A stretch of DNA of 64,000 nt from Adiantum capillus-veneris (taxonomy: Eukaryota; Streptophyta; Polypodiopsida; Polypodiales; Pteridaceae), in the NCBI GenBank assembly GCA_014529385.2, contig CM043942.1, forward strand, positions 20,103,991 to 20,167,990, given 5' to 3'. The notes beneath the pieces were generated by a model, which saw only the letters and a program-made list of their open reading frames with translations, was not told where the DNA came from and made no database searches. The position numbers and the translations under genes were made by a program. Below are positions 45,010 through 57,200 of the stretch, piece after piece. Position 1 is the stretch's first letter. Every line of letters starts with the position of its first letter.

Positions 45010-46985
45010 GTCTACAACACTTACAAAGGATGAAAGAGAGGAGCTCAAAGGTGTGTTAAGGAAACTTCCTAGGCTTTTTGCTAAAGACTATACTTATGTG
45101 CGTGGAGTAGATGTTGTTCAACACAAGATTGAGTTGAAGCCAGTGAGTTGAAGCCAGAGGTCACACCTAAGGCTCAAAAGCTACGAAGGCTAGGAGTCAT
45201 CAAGGAGGAGGCTTTACTCAAGGAGGGAAGAAAGCTTCTAGCAGCAGGTTTCATTTATCCAGTCGATAATTCAGAGTGAGGTCTCTCCCGTTGTTGTCAC
45301 TTCTAAGAAAAACGACAAGTGGAGGGTGTGTGTAGATTACCGTCTACTCAATGAGGCAACAAAAAGAGATCACTTTCCCCTCCCATTTTAGGATGAGATA
45401 CTAAATGAGGTAGTTGTTCATGAGAAGTACATTGTGTGTGATGGCTACTCATGTTACTTTCAAATAGGGATTGCATTGGAGGATCAATTGAAAACAACCT
45501 TCATCACTCCTTGGGATTGTTATGCTTTTAGAGTCACGCCATTTGGTCTGACAAATGCTCCTGCAACATTCCAACGTTTCATGATCTTGTTGTTTCAAGA
45601 ATTCTTTGGAAAGTCAATTAGGGTGTTCATTGATGATTTCTGCATTTATAGCTCAAAATCATTGCATCTGCAGAAGGTAGAAGAAGGTCTAAAAAAACTT
45701 TATGACATGGGAGGTCAACTCAATCCCGATAAATGTCACATAGGTGAGGATGAAGTGATCTTTCTCGGTCACAAGGTTTCCTATAAAGTCATTGAGGTGG
45801 ATCCTTCAAAGGCAAAGGTTCTTATTGAGCTCCCGTCACCCAAGACTCTCAAAGAGGTCATCTCATTCATTCAAAAGGTGAAGTATATGTCACGCTTCAT
45901 TCACTTAGCTTCAGAGTTGGCTTCGCCCTTTGCAAAAGTTGACACAACAAGTAGAATTTTCATGGTCTGATGAGCTTGAAGGCTACTTTTGTAACATTAA
46001 AGTCATTCTGTCAAAGCTACCAACACTCATGCTACAACTAGCTCTAGTGTTGGGAAAGAAAAAATTGGTGCGGTTTTGCTACAACAAGATCCCCATAGCA
46101 CCCGGATGCGACCCATCTACTTTGCTAGTAGGGTCATCAATGCTTTAGAGAGAAGCTACCCGGAGGCAGAACCTTTCTCTCATGTTTGCGGTGAGAAAGT
46201 TTAGATCCTACTTGCTACCAAAACCTTTTGTAATTCTCACTGCAGAAAATTTGTTTCCTTGGGTGTCATCTCAAATGAATCTTAGTACTAGGATCTCAAA
46301 GTAGATTATGGAGTTGCAAGAGTTCCAATACTCTTTCAAGGTAGAAGATAGTGTATGCACAATTGGCAGGGATCCTTACTTATAGGGTACATGAGAAGGA
46401 GATTAAGGTGCCTGAAATAAAGACCCTACCATTGCCACCACCAAAAAGTATTCCTAATGCTTTTACCTTGTTCTTTGATGGAGCTTTTCGACGAGCCACA
46501 TGAAAATCAGAGGGAGGGCTAGTGTTGCTCAACCCAAGTGGAGAGGTGGTCATGAAAGAGAAGGTCAATCTACCAGGTTCAACTAGCAACAATGAAGCTG
46601 AATACGACACACTACTTCATGGTTTAAAGATGTGCATTGGCTAAGGTATACAACGTCTCATGGTAAAAAGGGATGCACTTCTAATTATGAAGTAGATTTT
46701 AGGCATTTGGGCATGCAAGAATGAAAGTAAAAGGACAAAATTTCATGCCATTTGTAGTTTGTTTAATCAATTTGAAGAAGTGCAACTATATCATATTCCT
46801 AGGAAACAAAATGAAGATGCTGATTTACTTGCACAACAAGCAGTTACATGTGTTGAGAAAGAAGTGCACGTCATCATGGTGGCAACAACTATCAAGCAAC
46901 CGAGGTACAAGGGATTGGAGTCATTGACCCCCATTATTGGCTACATTCTCGAGGTTGCGTTTCCACAAGACTTCACGAAGGCTTA
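45010..46985 (+). pseudogene. Second Tat-type element: RT, RNase H and archaeal-type RNase H (5'-truncated, broken)
   Basis: Sequence starts abruptly between protease and RT (frame-corrected traces KLRRLGVIKEEAL at about 45180 and KWRVCVDYRLLNEATKRDHF at about 45320). An open frame 45434-45970 carries the RT core: PFGLTNAPATFQRFM, FIDDFCIYSSKSLHL (about 45627-45670), HIGEDEVIFLGHKVS. RNase H and the second RNase H follow in broken frames (FFDGAFRRAT near 46470-46500; SNNEAEYDTLLHGL near 46587-46625), then LYHIPRKQNEDADLLAQQAV (about 46785-46845). It is related to, but clearly distinct from, the minus-strand Tat element. Gag and protease are missing. Confidence 0.85.
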
Positions 46986-47009
46986 AAAGAGGAGACTCAT
47001 GAAGAAGGC

Positions 47010-48365
47010 AAACGCGTATCTCTTCCTAGAAGGACCCCTCTATCAAAGAGGAAAGGATCAAGTGTGCCAAAGAGTACCAACTATCAAGAAAATTTCATCC
47101 ATTCTAAAGGTTTTCATGAAGAGGCATGTGGTGGTCATTTTGCCCAAGAGTTAACTATGAAGAAGATTTTGCTTCTGGGGTATGTTTGGCCAAGTCTGCA
47201 TGTGGATGTCCAACATTGGTGTAGAAGTTGTCACAATTGTCAGGTAAATGGGAATAGAAGATTGGTTTATGGTCCAAGAAAAATCGTGCTTGCAAATGGA
47301 CCCTTTCAAAAGTGGGGCATTGATGCTATGGGTCCTCTTCCTAGGACAAAAAATGGTAAAATTTACGTTCTAGTGGCTGTAGACTATATGACTAGGTGGG
47401 TGGAAGCACGAAGTGTGGCAAAGGTAAATGAGAGGATAGTGAGCAAATTTATCTACAGTCACATTTGTTTTAGATTTGGTACACCTTTGGAGATTGTTTC
47501 TGATAATGGTCCAAGGTTTAGAAAGGGCTTGCTCACAGAAGTCTGTGAAGAACTTCACATTGTACATCGTCACAGTACACCCTACTATCCCCAGTCAAAT
47601 GGTTTGGTAGAAAAAGCTAATGGTGTCACTGCAGGCATCATTATAAAGATGGTGAAAAACAAGACAAAGTTGTGGGATGACTTCTTGGATGGTGCCTTGT
47701 GGGCATATCGAACCACATATAGGGAATCCACTGAGTTCACATCATTTCACTTGGTGTATGGTCAAGAGGCTTTACAACCAATTGAGCTCAACATTCCAAC
47801 AATGCGACTTCATGGAAAAGTAGCACTAGATGATCAAGAAGCATGGATTGACTGACTTCTTACATTAGCTAAGCTTTAGTGGAAAAGAGAAGCAGCATAC
47901 GAGTGCTAAAAGAGAAAGGCTACACAGGCAAAGGAGAAGCTTGACAAGAAACTAAAGGACAAAGGCATCGATGTAGGAGATCTTGTGTTAAGGTATGACA
48001 ATCGACTCGATAATTTTTTTGATGCCAAATTTGAAACTAGATGGCAGGGGCCATACATACTTAAGATGTCTTTCAATTCAAGTTACTATCATCTTATAGA
48101 CTTGAATGGGAAAGAGCATTCCAGGAAGGTAAACGGGTATCGCTTGAAGCCCTATTTGAGTCGCCTTCTACCAAAGGATCTACCAGAGATCTGTCAAAAG
48201 GCAGCTATCTCATGTAAGTATTGTTCCATCAAGCATGAGTGTAACTCAAACCAAAATGCCAAGGGGCCAAACAATGAAGATCTTGTCAAGGACTCTGAAG
48301 CACTCTCTTTGGAAAAGATGCTTTATATGGTATATGAATATACCATCATCCTGGGGGAGGGCTAA
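47010..48365 (+). pseudogene. Second Tat-type element: integrase
   Basis: A 264-codon open stretch (47064-47855) encodes the zinc domain (HSKGFHEEACGGHFA, WCRSCHNCQVNG) and the whole DDE core: first Asp in KWGIDAMGPLPRT (about 47315-47345), second in LEIVSDNGPRFRKG (about 47490-47530), Glu in YYPQSNGLVEKANG (about 47583-47625). After a stop at 47853-47855 the C-terminal domain resumes at 47985-48365 (RYDNRLDNFFDAKFETRWQG then PYILKMSF). The frame ends at 48365, right at the polypurine tract. Few lesions, so this half is the best preserved of the element. Confidence 0.9.
48349..48363 (+). promoter_or_regulatory. Polypurine tract
   Basis: The sequence CTGGGGGAGGGCT lies just before the LTR start TGATAACCG at 48366 and at the end of the integrase frame. 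It would prime plus-strand DNA synthesis. Confidence 0.65.
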
Positions 48366-50285
48366 TGATAACCGTTTTTTGGCTATCCGAATTTCCATAG
48401 TGAGCTACCTCACCCTACCAAAATCACCCAAACACTGTGGCTATCCCTACCATTTCACTGTACATATGTGTGTGTGAGTTAGGGGACTTTTCCCATATCT
48501 TCTTAAAAACCCCTCATTAAGCTAGTCATTGGGCCAGTTGAGCCAAAAAAAATAAAAAAATAAAAAAATAAAAGTATATTATGGCCTCTTTGTGTGTAAA
48601 TATTTCATTGTATATAGGGCCTAAATATAAGGATTTTTCATAATTATTTTGGAATTTATTTAAATATTTCTACCTAGGTGTGCGTTATTTATGCTATGTA
48701 TATTGACTCACCATTACCATAATTCTTTTTGTCATTTTGCATACTCTTTATTCCATATACAAATAATTTCATGCAATCTTCTTTTATTTTTGGTGTAACT
48801 CCACCACAACAAAATTCCAAAAAAACTAGTTTTATTATGTGTATAATTTTTTCACTATCGTGATTTTTTCCTTCCTACATCTATTCTCTTTTACTCTCAA
48901 AAATTAGAATATAAAAAATATTCATCTTTTTATGGTAGCTTCATAATGAGAGAGACTTATTTTGACCCCTTTATATTTTTTCCACCTATATTATTTATAT
49001 TTGACATGTACATATTTTGTAGACCCCTCAATATTTCATTTTCTTAGTTGTACTATTCACTTATATCATGATCTCAATGATATCTTCAATTATAGACCCT
49101 CAAATAAGGTCAAGGATATGTGGCATGCATGCATACACTATGGAGGGCTCACTTTTGGAGGCATTCAAAAGAATCATCCAAATAAGGACCCCACAAGGAC
49201 TTTGTGCAGTGGGAAAGGACAGTCGATTTTGCTGAATTTTTAAAGATCACTTGCTCTGAATTTGAAAAGGTGATACAAAATACAGTTGTAGCTCGTGGAC
49301 TGAACGTTTGCCTCAACTTTTTTCATATTTGTTTGAGCTATACCCTAGTTTTCCCATGCCATGCAGCCACACTCCCTCTCTTCCACTTTATCATTGTCCT
49401 CTTTCACACACACTTCTCCACTCATCATCTCCATCTCTCTCACCTCTCCTCTCTGCACCCTACTCACCTTCTCCTCAACCTTGAAGAATAAGAGAAACCA
49501 TGGTGAACTCATGCCTCCTACACACACTTCCATTTCAAAATTGACCACCTGGTCTCATTCTTCCTCCTCCAAATTACCTATATCTTTAAAAAAAACCACA
49601 AAATACAGCCTCTTCTCTTGAGAGATAGCATCATGGTGATTGATTACTCATACTCAATTACCTTGGCTCCCAAGGAAGGTCAAGAGTGGAGAAAAAACGT
49701 ACCGTCAAAGCTAGTGGACCGTCAACAAGCGTCAAAATTAGCCCTACTCAAGACACTTGGAGCATTAACATTATAAGAAATCCATCTTTTCTTACCTCTT
49801 AAGATTTTTATTCCTTATTTGTATCCTACATGGATACTCCCATTGTAAATATCCAATTCCATTTGTAAATTACAAAAAATACTAACTCTACTAATCTACT
49901 AACACTAACCCACTATGAAAGTCCTATCACCTCCATTTCTCTCCTCTCTCTCTACTTCATCTATTTCCACCAACTTCTTGATAATTCCAAGAAAAAGAAA
50001 TTAAATAAGTGCTGAAAATCTAACCCAACCATGGTTAGAGGAGTAACCCTAGCCCTCAAAATTGCTATAAAAGGAGGGTGTAGCTAGCACAAAAAGGGGA
50101 AACCATAAGCAAGAGCGCTATGCTATAGCTTGAGAAGCCAAGATCAACCTCTTGAGAAGGAGCTCTTGAGTGGAATCTTATTGGCTTATGCATATGTATG
50201 TGTTGTATTAGGGGTAATTAGCAAGGAAGCTCTATGCCATTGTAAGAGAGAGTGATCATTTGATTGGGATTAGGCTTACCCAACT
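48366..50285 (+). repeat. 3' LTR of the second Tat-type element (about 1.9 kb)
   Basis: The LTR starts TGATAACCGTTTTTT directly after the polypurine tract. A TATA box (CTATAAAAGG, 50065-50074) lies near its far end, giving long U3 and short R-U5, as in other long Tat LTRs. The end is placed near 50285 because minus-strand gypsy coding begins about there; the exact last bases are uncertain. Short ORFs between 48962 and 49621 show no domain and are chance frames. Confidence 0.6.
50066..50073 (+). promoter_or_regulatory. TATA box of the second Tat-type LTR
   Basis: TATAAAAG in the context GCTATAAAAGGAGGG, about 1.7 kb into the LTR. Transcription would start near 50100. Confidence 0.6.
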
Positions 50286-50299
50286 ATACTGGAAGTTTT

Positions 50300-51600
50300 G
50301 ATGCTGCTGTCACAGCGGAATCAAACTCCTCTACAGGGGTTCAGTTCATGTCTTTGTAACTATGGTCCTTAAGATTTATTCTTGTAGTGGTTTCCACGTT
50401 TCTAAGGTATATATGGTTGTATTGCCAATCCTGGAACATTTTCAGCTGCCTCATGAATGGTATTTCCAATATTATATTGTAATTTTTCTTCTTGCCAACT
50501 AAAAAATAGCAAAGGTATACTCATACTCAATGCCATAAGAAGTGACAAATACCTTCTCTAGGAGCCCTAGGGGTTTCTCCATATATCCATTAGCTAGCTG
50601 CAGTCTCATTTGTGTGTCTCTCAAGACAGTTTTGTCTCATTTTTCCAAATCTCTTTGGTAGTGATGGCAACTCCAAATCCACTGTCTAAAATTTCCATGG
50701 TGGTGGCATTTGGAAATTCACAAGGATGGTTGTGTTGCCATCCTCACCTTTAGAATACTCACCTACCTTGTTTAATGGCACTGGCCAGGAGTTAGCTGAG
50801 GCATTTCGAGTTCTTTGATCCCTTGTTGTATCTCAGTCGTTGGGTCTTTTGCACCAAATTTATCTAGACATTTATCCACAATAGTCCACATGTTTGATCT
50901 TATTATGAGTAACTCAACTAACGTTATCGTAAAAGTCACGGGTGTCTGCAAAAGGACTATCATCCCCTACGGGAGTCTTTGTGATGGGACTACAATAACA
51001 TTTGACTTGCCCTCGTGCTCTCCCGTACATAATGGTAGTCTTCCTAGAAAATGGGGTTGATTATCCATACATTATACAAATCCTTCGTCTCCCCAACACA
51101 ATTGCATTCTAGATTCACTTGAGATCCAACATCAAATTCCTCTATTGGTGGAAGAAACACTCCTCTTCTTTTACCAGTCTAGTTTACTCGTTCGCTTAGC
51201 TCACCGACTGCATTGTCCTCTTTAACTTGTTTCCATAATTTTTCAAGACCATATATTTCTCAACAACCCTCTGGTATAGCTAGGTGAAATCGCTCGAAAG
51301 AGTTCTCCGTGGTATTCAACACTATCCTTGGTTCTTATTCTGGGTCCTTGAGCTTTGGTTTGTGCTCATGATTTGGATCTGGCTCTATTTATTCCTGGTT
51401 TGCTGGGATTACTAGAGTAGGTGGGACAAGGATCACATCCTGAGGTTTTCCAACTGGTGGTTCTATTAAAGCTCGGGTTGTTTGAATCATTTTTTGGCAC
51501 ATTTCAAGTGTTTGCATTTCTAGTTCCGCATAGGGATATTTCATCCATCTTTGTTTTGAGATTTGGTTGTTTTTTAGCCGCACTTCATAGGCTTTCAAAA
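50300..51600 (-). pseudogene. Minus-strand gypsy remnant: gag-pro spacer and protease region
   Basis: Reading leftward: 51598-51389 (KAYEVRLKNNQISKQRWMKY) and a broken linker (LWKQVKEDNAVGELSERVN near 51230-51175, GVFLPPIEEFDVGSQVNLEC near 51165-51105). Protease-like text follows in shifting frames: TQMRLQLANGYMEKPLGLLE near 50620-50560 and NYNIILEIPFMRQLKMFQDW near 50490-50430. The last two match the protease C-terminal half of the plus-strand relic at 5.7-6.0 kb, so both are the same family. No RT is present; the element is cut where the Tat LTR begins. Confidence 0.6.
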
Positions 51601-51827
51601 GGGAACCTAAAGGGTTTGTTTACTTTTTTGACCAACATTGATCCTCCTAAACTAGCATTTCTCGGTTTCTCTACAGTGGATGGTTCTTGTAGAGGTTGAA
51701 ACATCCATGTAAGAGGAGGTGCAACCCTTTTATCATGTTATCTTATCTTCTCTTAAGCTTGGGTAAACTCCTCAGCTAGGGATTTCTACCCTTATTTACT
51801 AAGTGCTTTTATTCTAGCCTTTCTAGT

Positions 51828-52002
51828 GAGACGGTCCGGGGCGGGCAACGAGAAGAGTGGCCTCTAAGCACCCTTCTAGGCTCCCATGCTGCTCAATTGG
51901 GTTGGGGTTGGAAAAAAAACAACAATCACACACAAAAACCCGCAACCTAACCCTACAAATTTTTGGGGCACCACCTAGTTTTCAATGCGAACTGGGACGC
52001 AC

Positions 52003-52084
<82 letters not shown>
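51828..52084. repeat. LTR-like block with GA tract
   Basis: The sequence from TGAGACGGTCCGGGG (51828) through GGGGCACCACCTAGTT (51965-51980) and GCGAACTGGGACGC to an 80-base (GA)n tract (52005-52084) resembles 62489-62665 and the inner end of the Tat LTR at 43537-43722. It lies just upstream (minus strand) of the remnant at 50.3-51.6 kb, so it is probably that element's 5' LTR end. No primer site can be read. Confidence 0.5.
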
Positions 52085-52088
<4 letters not shown>

Positions 52089-52326
52089 TTTTGAAATCGT
52101 ATCAAAATTATAGGGTCCTTTGAGAGTCCTAGTTTTCCCTAGTGTTTTGGTGATAAATATGGCTTTGATATTGTTCCTTAGTTTTTAGTGAGTATGATCT
52201 ATGTAAACAAAGAGTACCAGGCATCAAAAAAATTTTGAAACAAAGAGCAAACAAAGGAATGTCACAAGTCAAAAAACAAAGAAGACGAGGTCTATGACTC
52301 TGTAGAACACTTGGAGCTTCAAGAAG
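52085..52326. other. No gene seen
   Basis: Non-coding AT-rich sequence between the LTR-like block and the W-x-P-K ORFs. Confidence 0.4.
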
Positions 52327-53886
52327 ATGCTGACAAACAAAAATACAAATAACCCAGCAAGTGACATGAACAACACTTTAACTAATGCACAATTCTATGA
52401 TTATCCAAAACAAAGATCCAGGAACCAATGTCACTGCTGCAAGAATAAAGCTCATCAAAAGTGGATTCCAAAATCCTTGGTGGTGATGCAAGCACAACAA
52501 GAATCCTCAAATGTGGCTCCTATAGAGGAAAGAAAGACTCATCCATTAAGAAGAGGGCGTCACCAACAAGCTAACAACGGGCTAATCAATTGGCTAGAAA
52601 ATTCCTTCTAGAAACTGCAATCCAAGAGCAAACAAATAATAACTTTCCATAACCAGCCAAACCACCAAGGAAAAGCAACGAAATTCAGCCTTGACGCTGA
52701 TAGCAACTCGACAGAAAGAAAATAGCGAGAATCTTATGGTCTCCATTATCGATGACTTCTGTCATCACCCTTAGAATTCAACCTTGTTGAGCCATAGTAG
52801 CGACAGTGGTGATTCTTATGACATCCCCTACCAGGAACTCATGTCATCACTATCTCAAGAAGCTTTTGTAACAAACATGGAAGGCCAAAAGCAAAGAACA
52901 ACAAGTCAGATTGGCCAAAAGAAAGTATGGATTAAGAAGATAAAGATCTCTAATGAAAAATTACAAGATCCAACACCAAAAAGAAAACAGATGAAGTATG
53001 CAAGAACGACTAAGAAAATCACAGTCACAAGATTTTGCGACTTAGATTTGGGTTCCAAAGAAGATATGATTCAAGCACAAAAAGTTCAATAGTTTAGCTA
53101 GATTCTAAAATGGTTAAAGTATCAACTTTCAACGTCTGAATCTTGTTCCCAACCAAGCGTACAAGAATTGAAGCAAATACCACTACTGACTCTAACACAA
53201 AGACAAGGTGGATCCCAAAGAATTCTCTTCAAACACAAACAAAGCAGGGACAAGCATGGGTTCCCAAACGAGAATCATCAACCAAACAATCAATAATCAC
53301 AAAGAAGTGGGTCCCAAAGGAAACCAATAAAACTATTGTCACAACACCGCTGCTGGAATTCTTTCTATTTCTCCTACGGTTCAATTACAATTAGAAGAAA
53401 GCAAGTCGCTCACTTCACACTGCATGCTGCACGAGCTTACGGATCAAGACATAAAGTGAATGCACATGAAAATCTCGGAAGCAAAATAACAAGAGGGAAC
53501 CAAAGAGGAAGTCCAAATCTCAAACATGTAAGATGAAACCTTTGAGATGAAGTGGATTTTACAAATGTATATGGGTTTCAAAGAACGTGATTGTAGCACA
53601 TAAAAGTCAATAATACATTTGGATCCCCAAACAAGACAACCTTGGAACACAGTCATGCAGACCCAATCCAAAGAAGATGCAGCTATCAAAGTCATCACAA
53701 TGGACTCCAAAAATTAGAACAAAGCACATTTGGATATCAAAGAAGTTGGTCATAGCACAGGCCAATCAAGCACACATATGGATACCAAAGGTCAAGCCAA
53801 AACCCACTGCTAAGGAACAATGCCAAATACGACAACCAACAAAAAGGCTAAAATGGATCCCAAAGAAGCATCAATCAAATAAGTAA
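52327..53886 (+). pseudogene. Basic ORFs with repeated W-(I/V)-P-K motifs
   Basis: Consecutive plus-strand frames (52327-52611, 52784-53092, 53143-53394, 53677-53886) encode Lys/Gln/Thr-rich protein. The motif recurs: KWIPKS, RWIPKN, AWVPKR, KWVPKE, QWTPK, IWISKK, IWIPK and KWIPKK, with further degenerate copies in other frames between 53400 and 53680. Near the start CHCCKNKAHQKWIPKS resembles a damaged zinc knuckle. Spacer regions after the gag zinc knuckle of some plant LTR polyproteins carry IWVPK-type motifs, so a gag-derived origin is likely but not shown. No protease or RT follows on this strand. Confidence 0.45.
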
Positions 53887-54285
53887 GCCTTCAAAAAATA
53901 TCTACAACCTTCAATCAAGAAATTGTCACAGGACCTTCAAAGACCATCACATTGCTTAGAATAGGAGGCCTTGCCAGCAAATACATAGATCTTGCACAAC
54001 ATAATTTTTTCCCATGCAATGAGTGTGTATGCATAATAGGGCTACATTACAAGGACTGCATTGGCACAATTTTTAATTTCCCAAGTGCAACACATACCCT
54101 TTGAAAATACCCTATGTCTAGGAGGACTCCAAATAGGAGGGAGGGAGGTATTCTAAATGCAAACCTAATATTATGAATATTATAGGGAAATGCTTTGTGA
54201 GATGCATTTATTTTTTTCCCTTGTTTGTGATAATGTTTTGCGCTTGTATGTGATAAGTTTTTGACAAAATTCAGAGTATATGCCC
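53887..54285. other. No gene seen
   Basis: Non-coding; the minus-strand ORF 54047-54319 is short, without a domain, and overlaps the end of the coiled-coil ORF. Confidence 0.4.
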
Positions 54286-54950
54286 TCATAATAGCGTTAC
54301 AGGAGGAGTAAAAGGACAAAATCCATATATGAGCCCAATGGCTTTACCTCCTTGGTAGACTGCCCATTTTCTTGTTGAGCATGCTTCTCGCATCTTTTGG
54401 ATTTTGATCTTCTTTTGTTTGAGTTGAGCTTGTGTAAGATCTTCTGGAAACCACATTTTAGTGTCCTTGAGGAGCCTCGATTGCTCAAGGAGTTTGATTC
54501 TATCCACCTTGGTTCTTTGTGTGAAAATTGCATGGTTTATGCGGTGTTCGTGTGTAAGAGAGGAGATTGTTGTTGGGTCCCATTGTACCATGGGGATTGT
54601 TGCTTGAATATGGGAGAAGGACTCATGAAACTTGAGTTTCCCTTCCTCTGCCCAGTTATTTGGGAGTTTTCCAATGCGAACCTTGAGCGCGATGTCCTCT
54701 TGCCGTTGTTGTTTGCGTAGCATGGTCACCACACGGTCTTTGATTTTGCGGAAGATTACCTCTTGTACTTGGGTATGGACCTCCTTGGCGAGGGTAGTCT
54801 CTACTTCAGCTTTTGCTTTGCTAAATTTGGCTTCCATCTGTTCCAACTCTTCCTTTTTGCATTCGTGCACTGTGGTGACCTCAGCCTCTAAGGCTGCAAG
54901 TCTATGTTTTAGCTTGGTGTTCTTCCTGTGGAATCCTTCGATTATAGTCT
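54286..54950 (-). pseudogene. Coiled-coil ORF, possibly retroelement ORF1-like
   Basis: An open frame (ATG at 54870, probably extending up to about 54945 with IIEGFHRKNTKLKHRLAALE) begins with a coiled coil (HECKKEELEQMEAKFSKAKA). It goes on with VTMLRKQQRQEDIALKVRIG and ends with MWFPEDLTQAQLKQKKIKIQ followed by KWAVYQGGKAIG. The coil plus a (W/F)xPxDLTxxQ...K and KWAV(Y/F).GKA-type C-terminus resembles first ORFs of some non-LTR retrotransposons; that link is my inference. No endonuclease or RT is seen nearby. The stop is at 54286. Confidence 0.4.
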
Positions 54951-55476
54951 AGAGGCGACTATTGTCCATCTAATTTGGGGGTGTTTCCATGACCCCGACA
55001 AAGCTAATCTTGCCTCAGGATGTCCTCGGGACGAAGCCCCAAGTGGCCGTGCTTTGCGAGAGCTGGTTTCTCCACCATTTTGAGGGGGTTTCTCCACCAA
55101 CTTGAGCAGCAATGTGGGAGGCACAACTCGGGCCATCAATGCTCTATGGACTTGATCATCATTGTGCAACAATTTCGGGCTATCGAAAGCACAATAGTAG
55201 CATTTTCTAAGGCACATCTTGGGCAGCAAATGCGCATACTCAGATCGCGCTCTTTTTGCAAATTGTAGTTTAGGTTTGCAGGTTGTGGTGGTAGTTTTGT
55301 TGCAGGTTGTAGTTCGCTCACAATGGCAGGGCCAGTTTCATTGGCTTGCGGCGGGGGGGGGGGGTAGAGCTATAGCTTCACACCTCCCCACATGGTAGAC
55401 CCTCACCGAGGGGGAGGCTGAGAAGGCGTAGGAGGGGAGGATGGTGGGCGGGAACAGAAATCTTTAGCTTAGCTGG
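54951..55476. other. No gene seen; poly-G run
   Basis: Overlapping short ORFs on both strands without domains. A run of about 14 G lies at about 55352-55365. Confidence 0.4.
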
Positions 55477-55615
<139 letters not shown>

Positions 55616-56589
55616 ATCAAATCTTTGTAATAGAAGAAGCAAAGAAGGAGAACCTATTTGTGTAGCGGCACTATGATGACTGAAACAGCAGTATGAGAAA
55701 TTGCAAAAGAAATTGGACCAGCAAAAACATCATGAATCTAAACAACTGCATGCTCAAGGTGATATTGTAATATTATATAAATGAAATTAAAGTTTCAGGT
55801 ACATTCAACTAAAGTTGCAGTTACAGTTACAGTTGCAGGTGAAGAGGCAAATGATGCAAGTGGACAACAACAACTTAAAGATCCAGTATTGATTATTGTT
55901 GAGGATATAATCAGGAAGAGAATACTGAGGTTACAAAGGATGGTCTTTATACCCACCTAGTGTGTCAGGTGTTAGTGCTTGATATGTCAGAGTACTTATA
56001 TTTTTGGGTTGTGACTAAGGTCTTAGTTTCAAACTTTAGGGGAATGTTTACACAAGTGCCTAATGCTTAGGTAGTTTGAAATACCTGAATTGTCTTTATG
56101 GTATGTAGGAGTGTTTGGATGTAACCAACGAGTAGTTTATAGTCTTCCTATAGTTATACTGTTGTTTTGGTTCTATAGTTTTGATGATGATGATGAATAT
56201 ACAGTGAAGTAGTACCTTATTTCTCTCAACCATGGTGTCTATTGTTCATATTCTTTGTAGTTCTATGAATTAATATGCAGTTTTTTCCTTTATAGTGCAT
56301 CACTAGTACTGTTTTGATAATTTTTTTCATTTGTGCCAAATCTAACTCCATTGGGTATTCTTCAACCAAGTCATGGGTCTCCACTTTGAGATGTACCTTT
56401 TTCCTATCGAAGTACAGTGAGACATTGGTACTACTTCCACTTTTTCAAGATGGACATTGGTTTCTTCATATTCAATGCCTTCTTAAGAGGTTGAGTCTAG
56501 AGAAGAGGCCTCTTGATCCATAGGTCAAGAAGCAAAGTGTCTGGTCTTTATGCAAGTCGCAATGATGCAAAAATTTCATCGCTGCGTAA
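55616..56589. other. No supported gene
   Basis: AT-rich sequence left of the copia element; its 5' LTR is expected here but neither an LTR start nor a primer site was recognised. Confidence 0.35.
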
Positions 56590-57200
56590 ATAGTTGGAGT
56601 CAAAGATTATACATGAGGAAGATGATATGGATACTTTCATTGCTGGTGTCAAGGATATCAATGAGCAACTTATTTCTGTAGCTGGAGTCAAAGATTATAC
56701 ATGAGGAAGATGATATGGACATTTTCATTGCTGGTGTCAAGGATATCAATGAGCAACTTATTTCTGTAGGTGAGGTTCTTTCTGACAGTTCCCTTGTGCA
56801 GATTGTTCTTGATGCCTTGCCAGATTCTCACCAGCATTTTGTTAGTACTTGGAGACTTATGACCCAAGGAAATTCAAAAGTTGTCAAGTTTGATGTATTA
56901 TGCACATTGCTATTGCAAGAGTCACTTTCCAAAAAAAATAGGACTAGACAGCGTGCAGTTGAATAGGCCTTTACTGTTGCTCAAAGAAAAGGTGTTAATA
57001 GCAATGTAGCCACTTCTCATGGTTCTTTTACGAGTGTTAAATCACATGTTCCTAATGCTTGTGGTGGTAAAAATTTGAATGGTAATTTGGGCGATAAGGG
57101 TAAAAAGAAGGTGTGTTGCCATTATTGTAAAGCTAATGATCATTTGTTAAAGTAGTGTCTTGATTTGAAGGCCAAAGAGGCTAAGAAGAAAGAGGGTGGT
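56590..57200 (+). pseudogene. Ty1/copia gag (broken)
   Basis: The frame 56715-56966 holds copia-type gag sequence: VKDINEQLISVGEVLSDSSL, VQIVLDALPDSHQHFV and LCTLLLQES. An 88-base tandem duplication upstream (56596-56771) shifts the frame. Further on a zinc knuckle is damaged: CCHYCKANDHLLK*C at about 57115-57155, with a stop before the last Cys. Gag packages the element RNA. Confidence 0.75.
56596..56771. repeat. 88-base tandem duplication in copia gag
   Basis: GGAGTCAAAGATTATACATG starts both units (56596 and 56684), which differ at two or three bases only. The length is not a multiple of three, so it breaks the gag frame. Confidence 0.9.

Noticed and set aside
48962-49621. Overlapping ORFs inside the second Tat LTR
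   Set aside because: No domain, low-complexity Ser/Thr/Leu content, and the position between LTR start and TATA box argues against genes.
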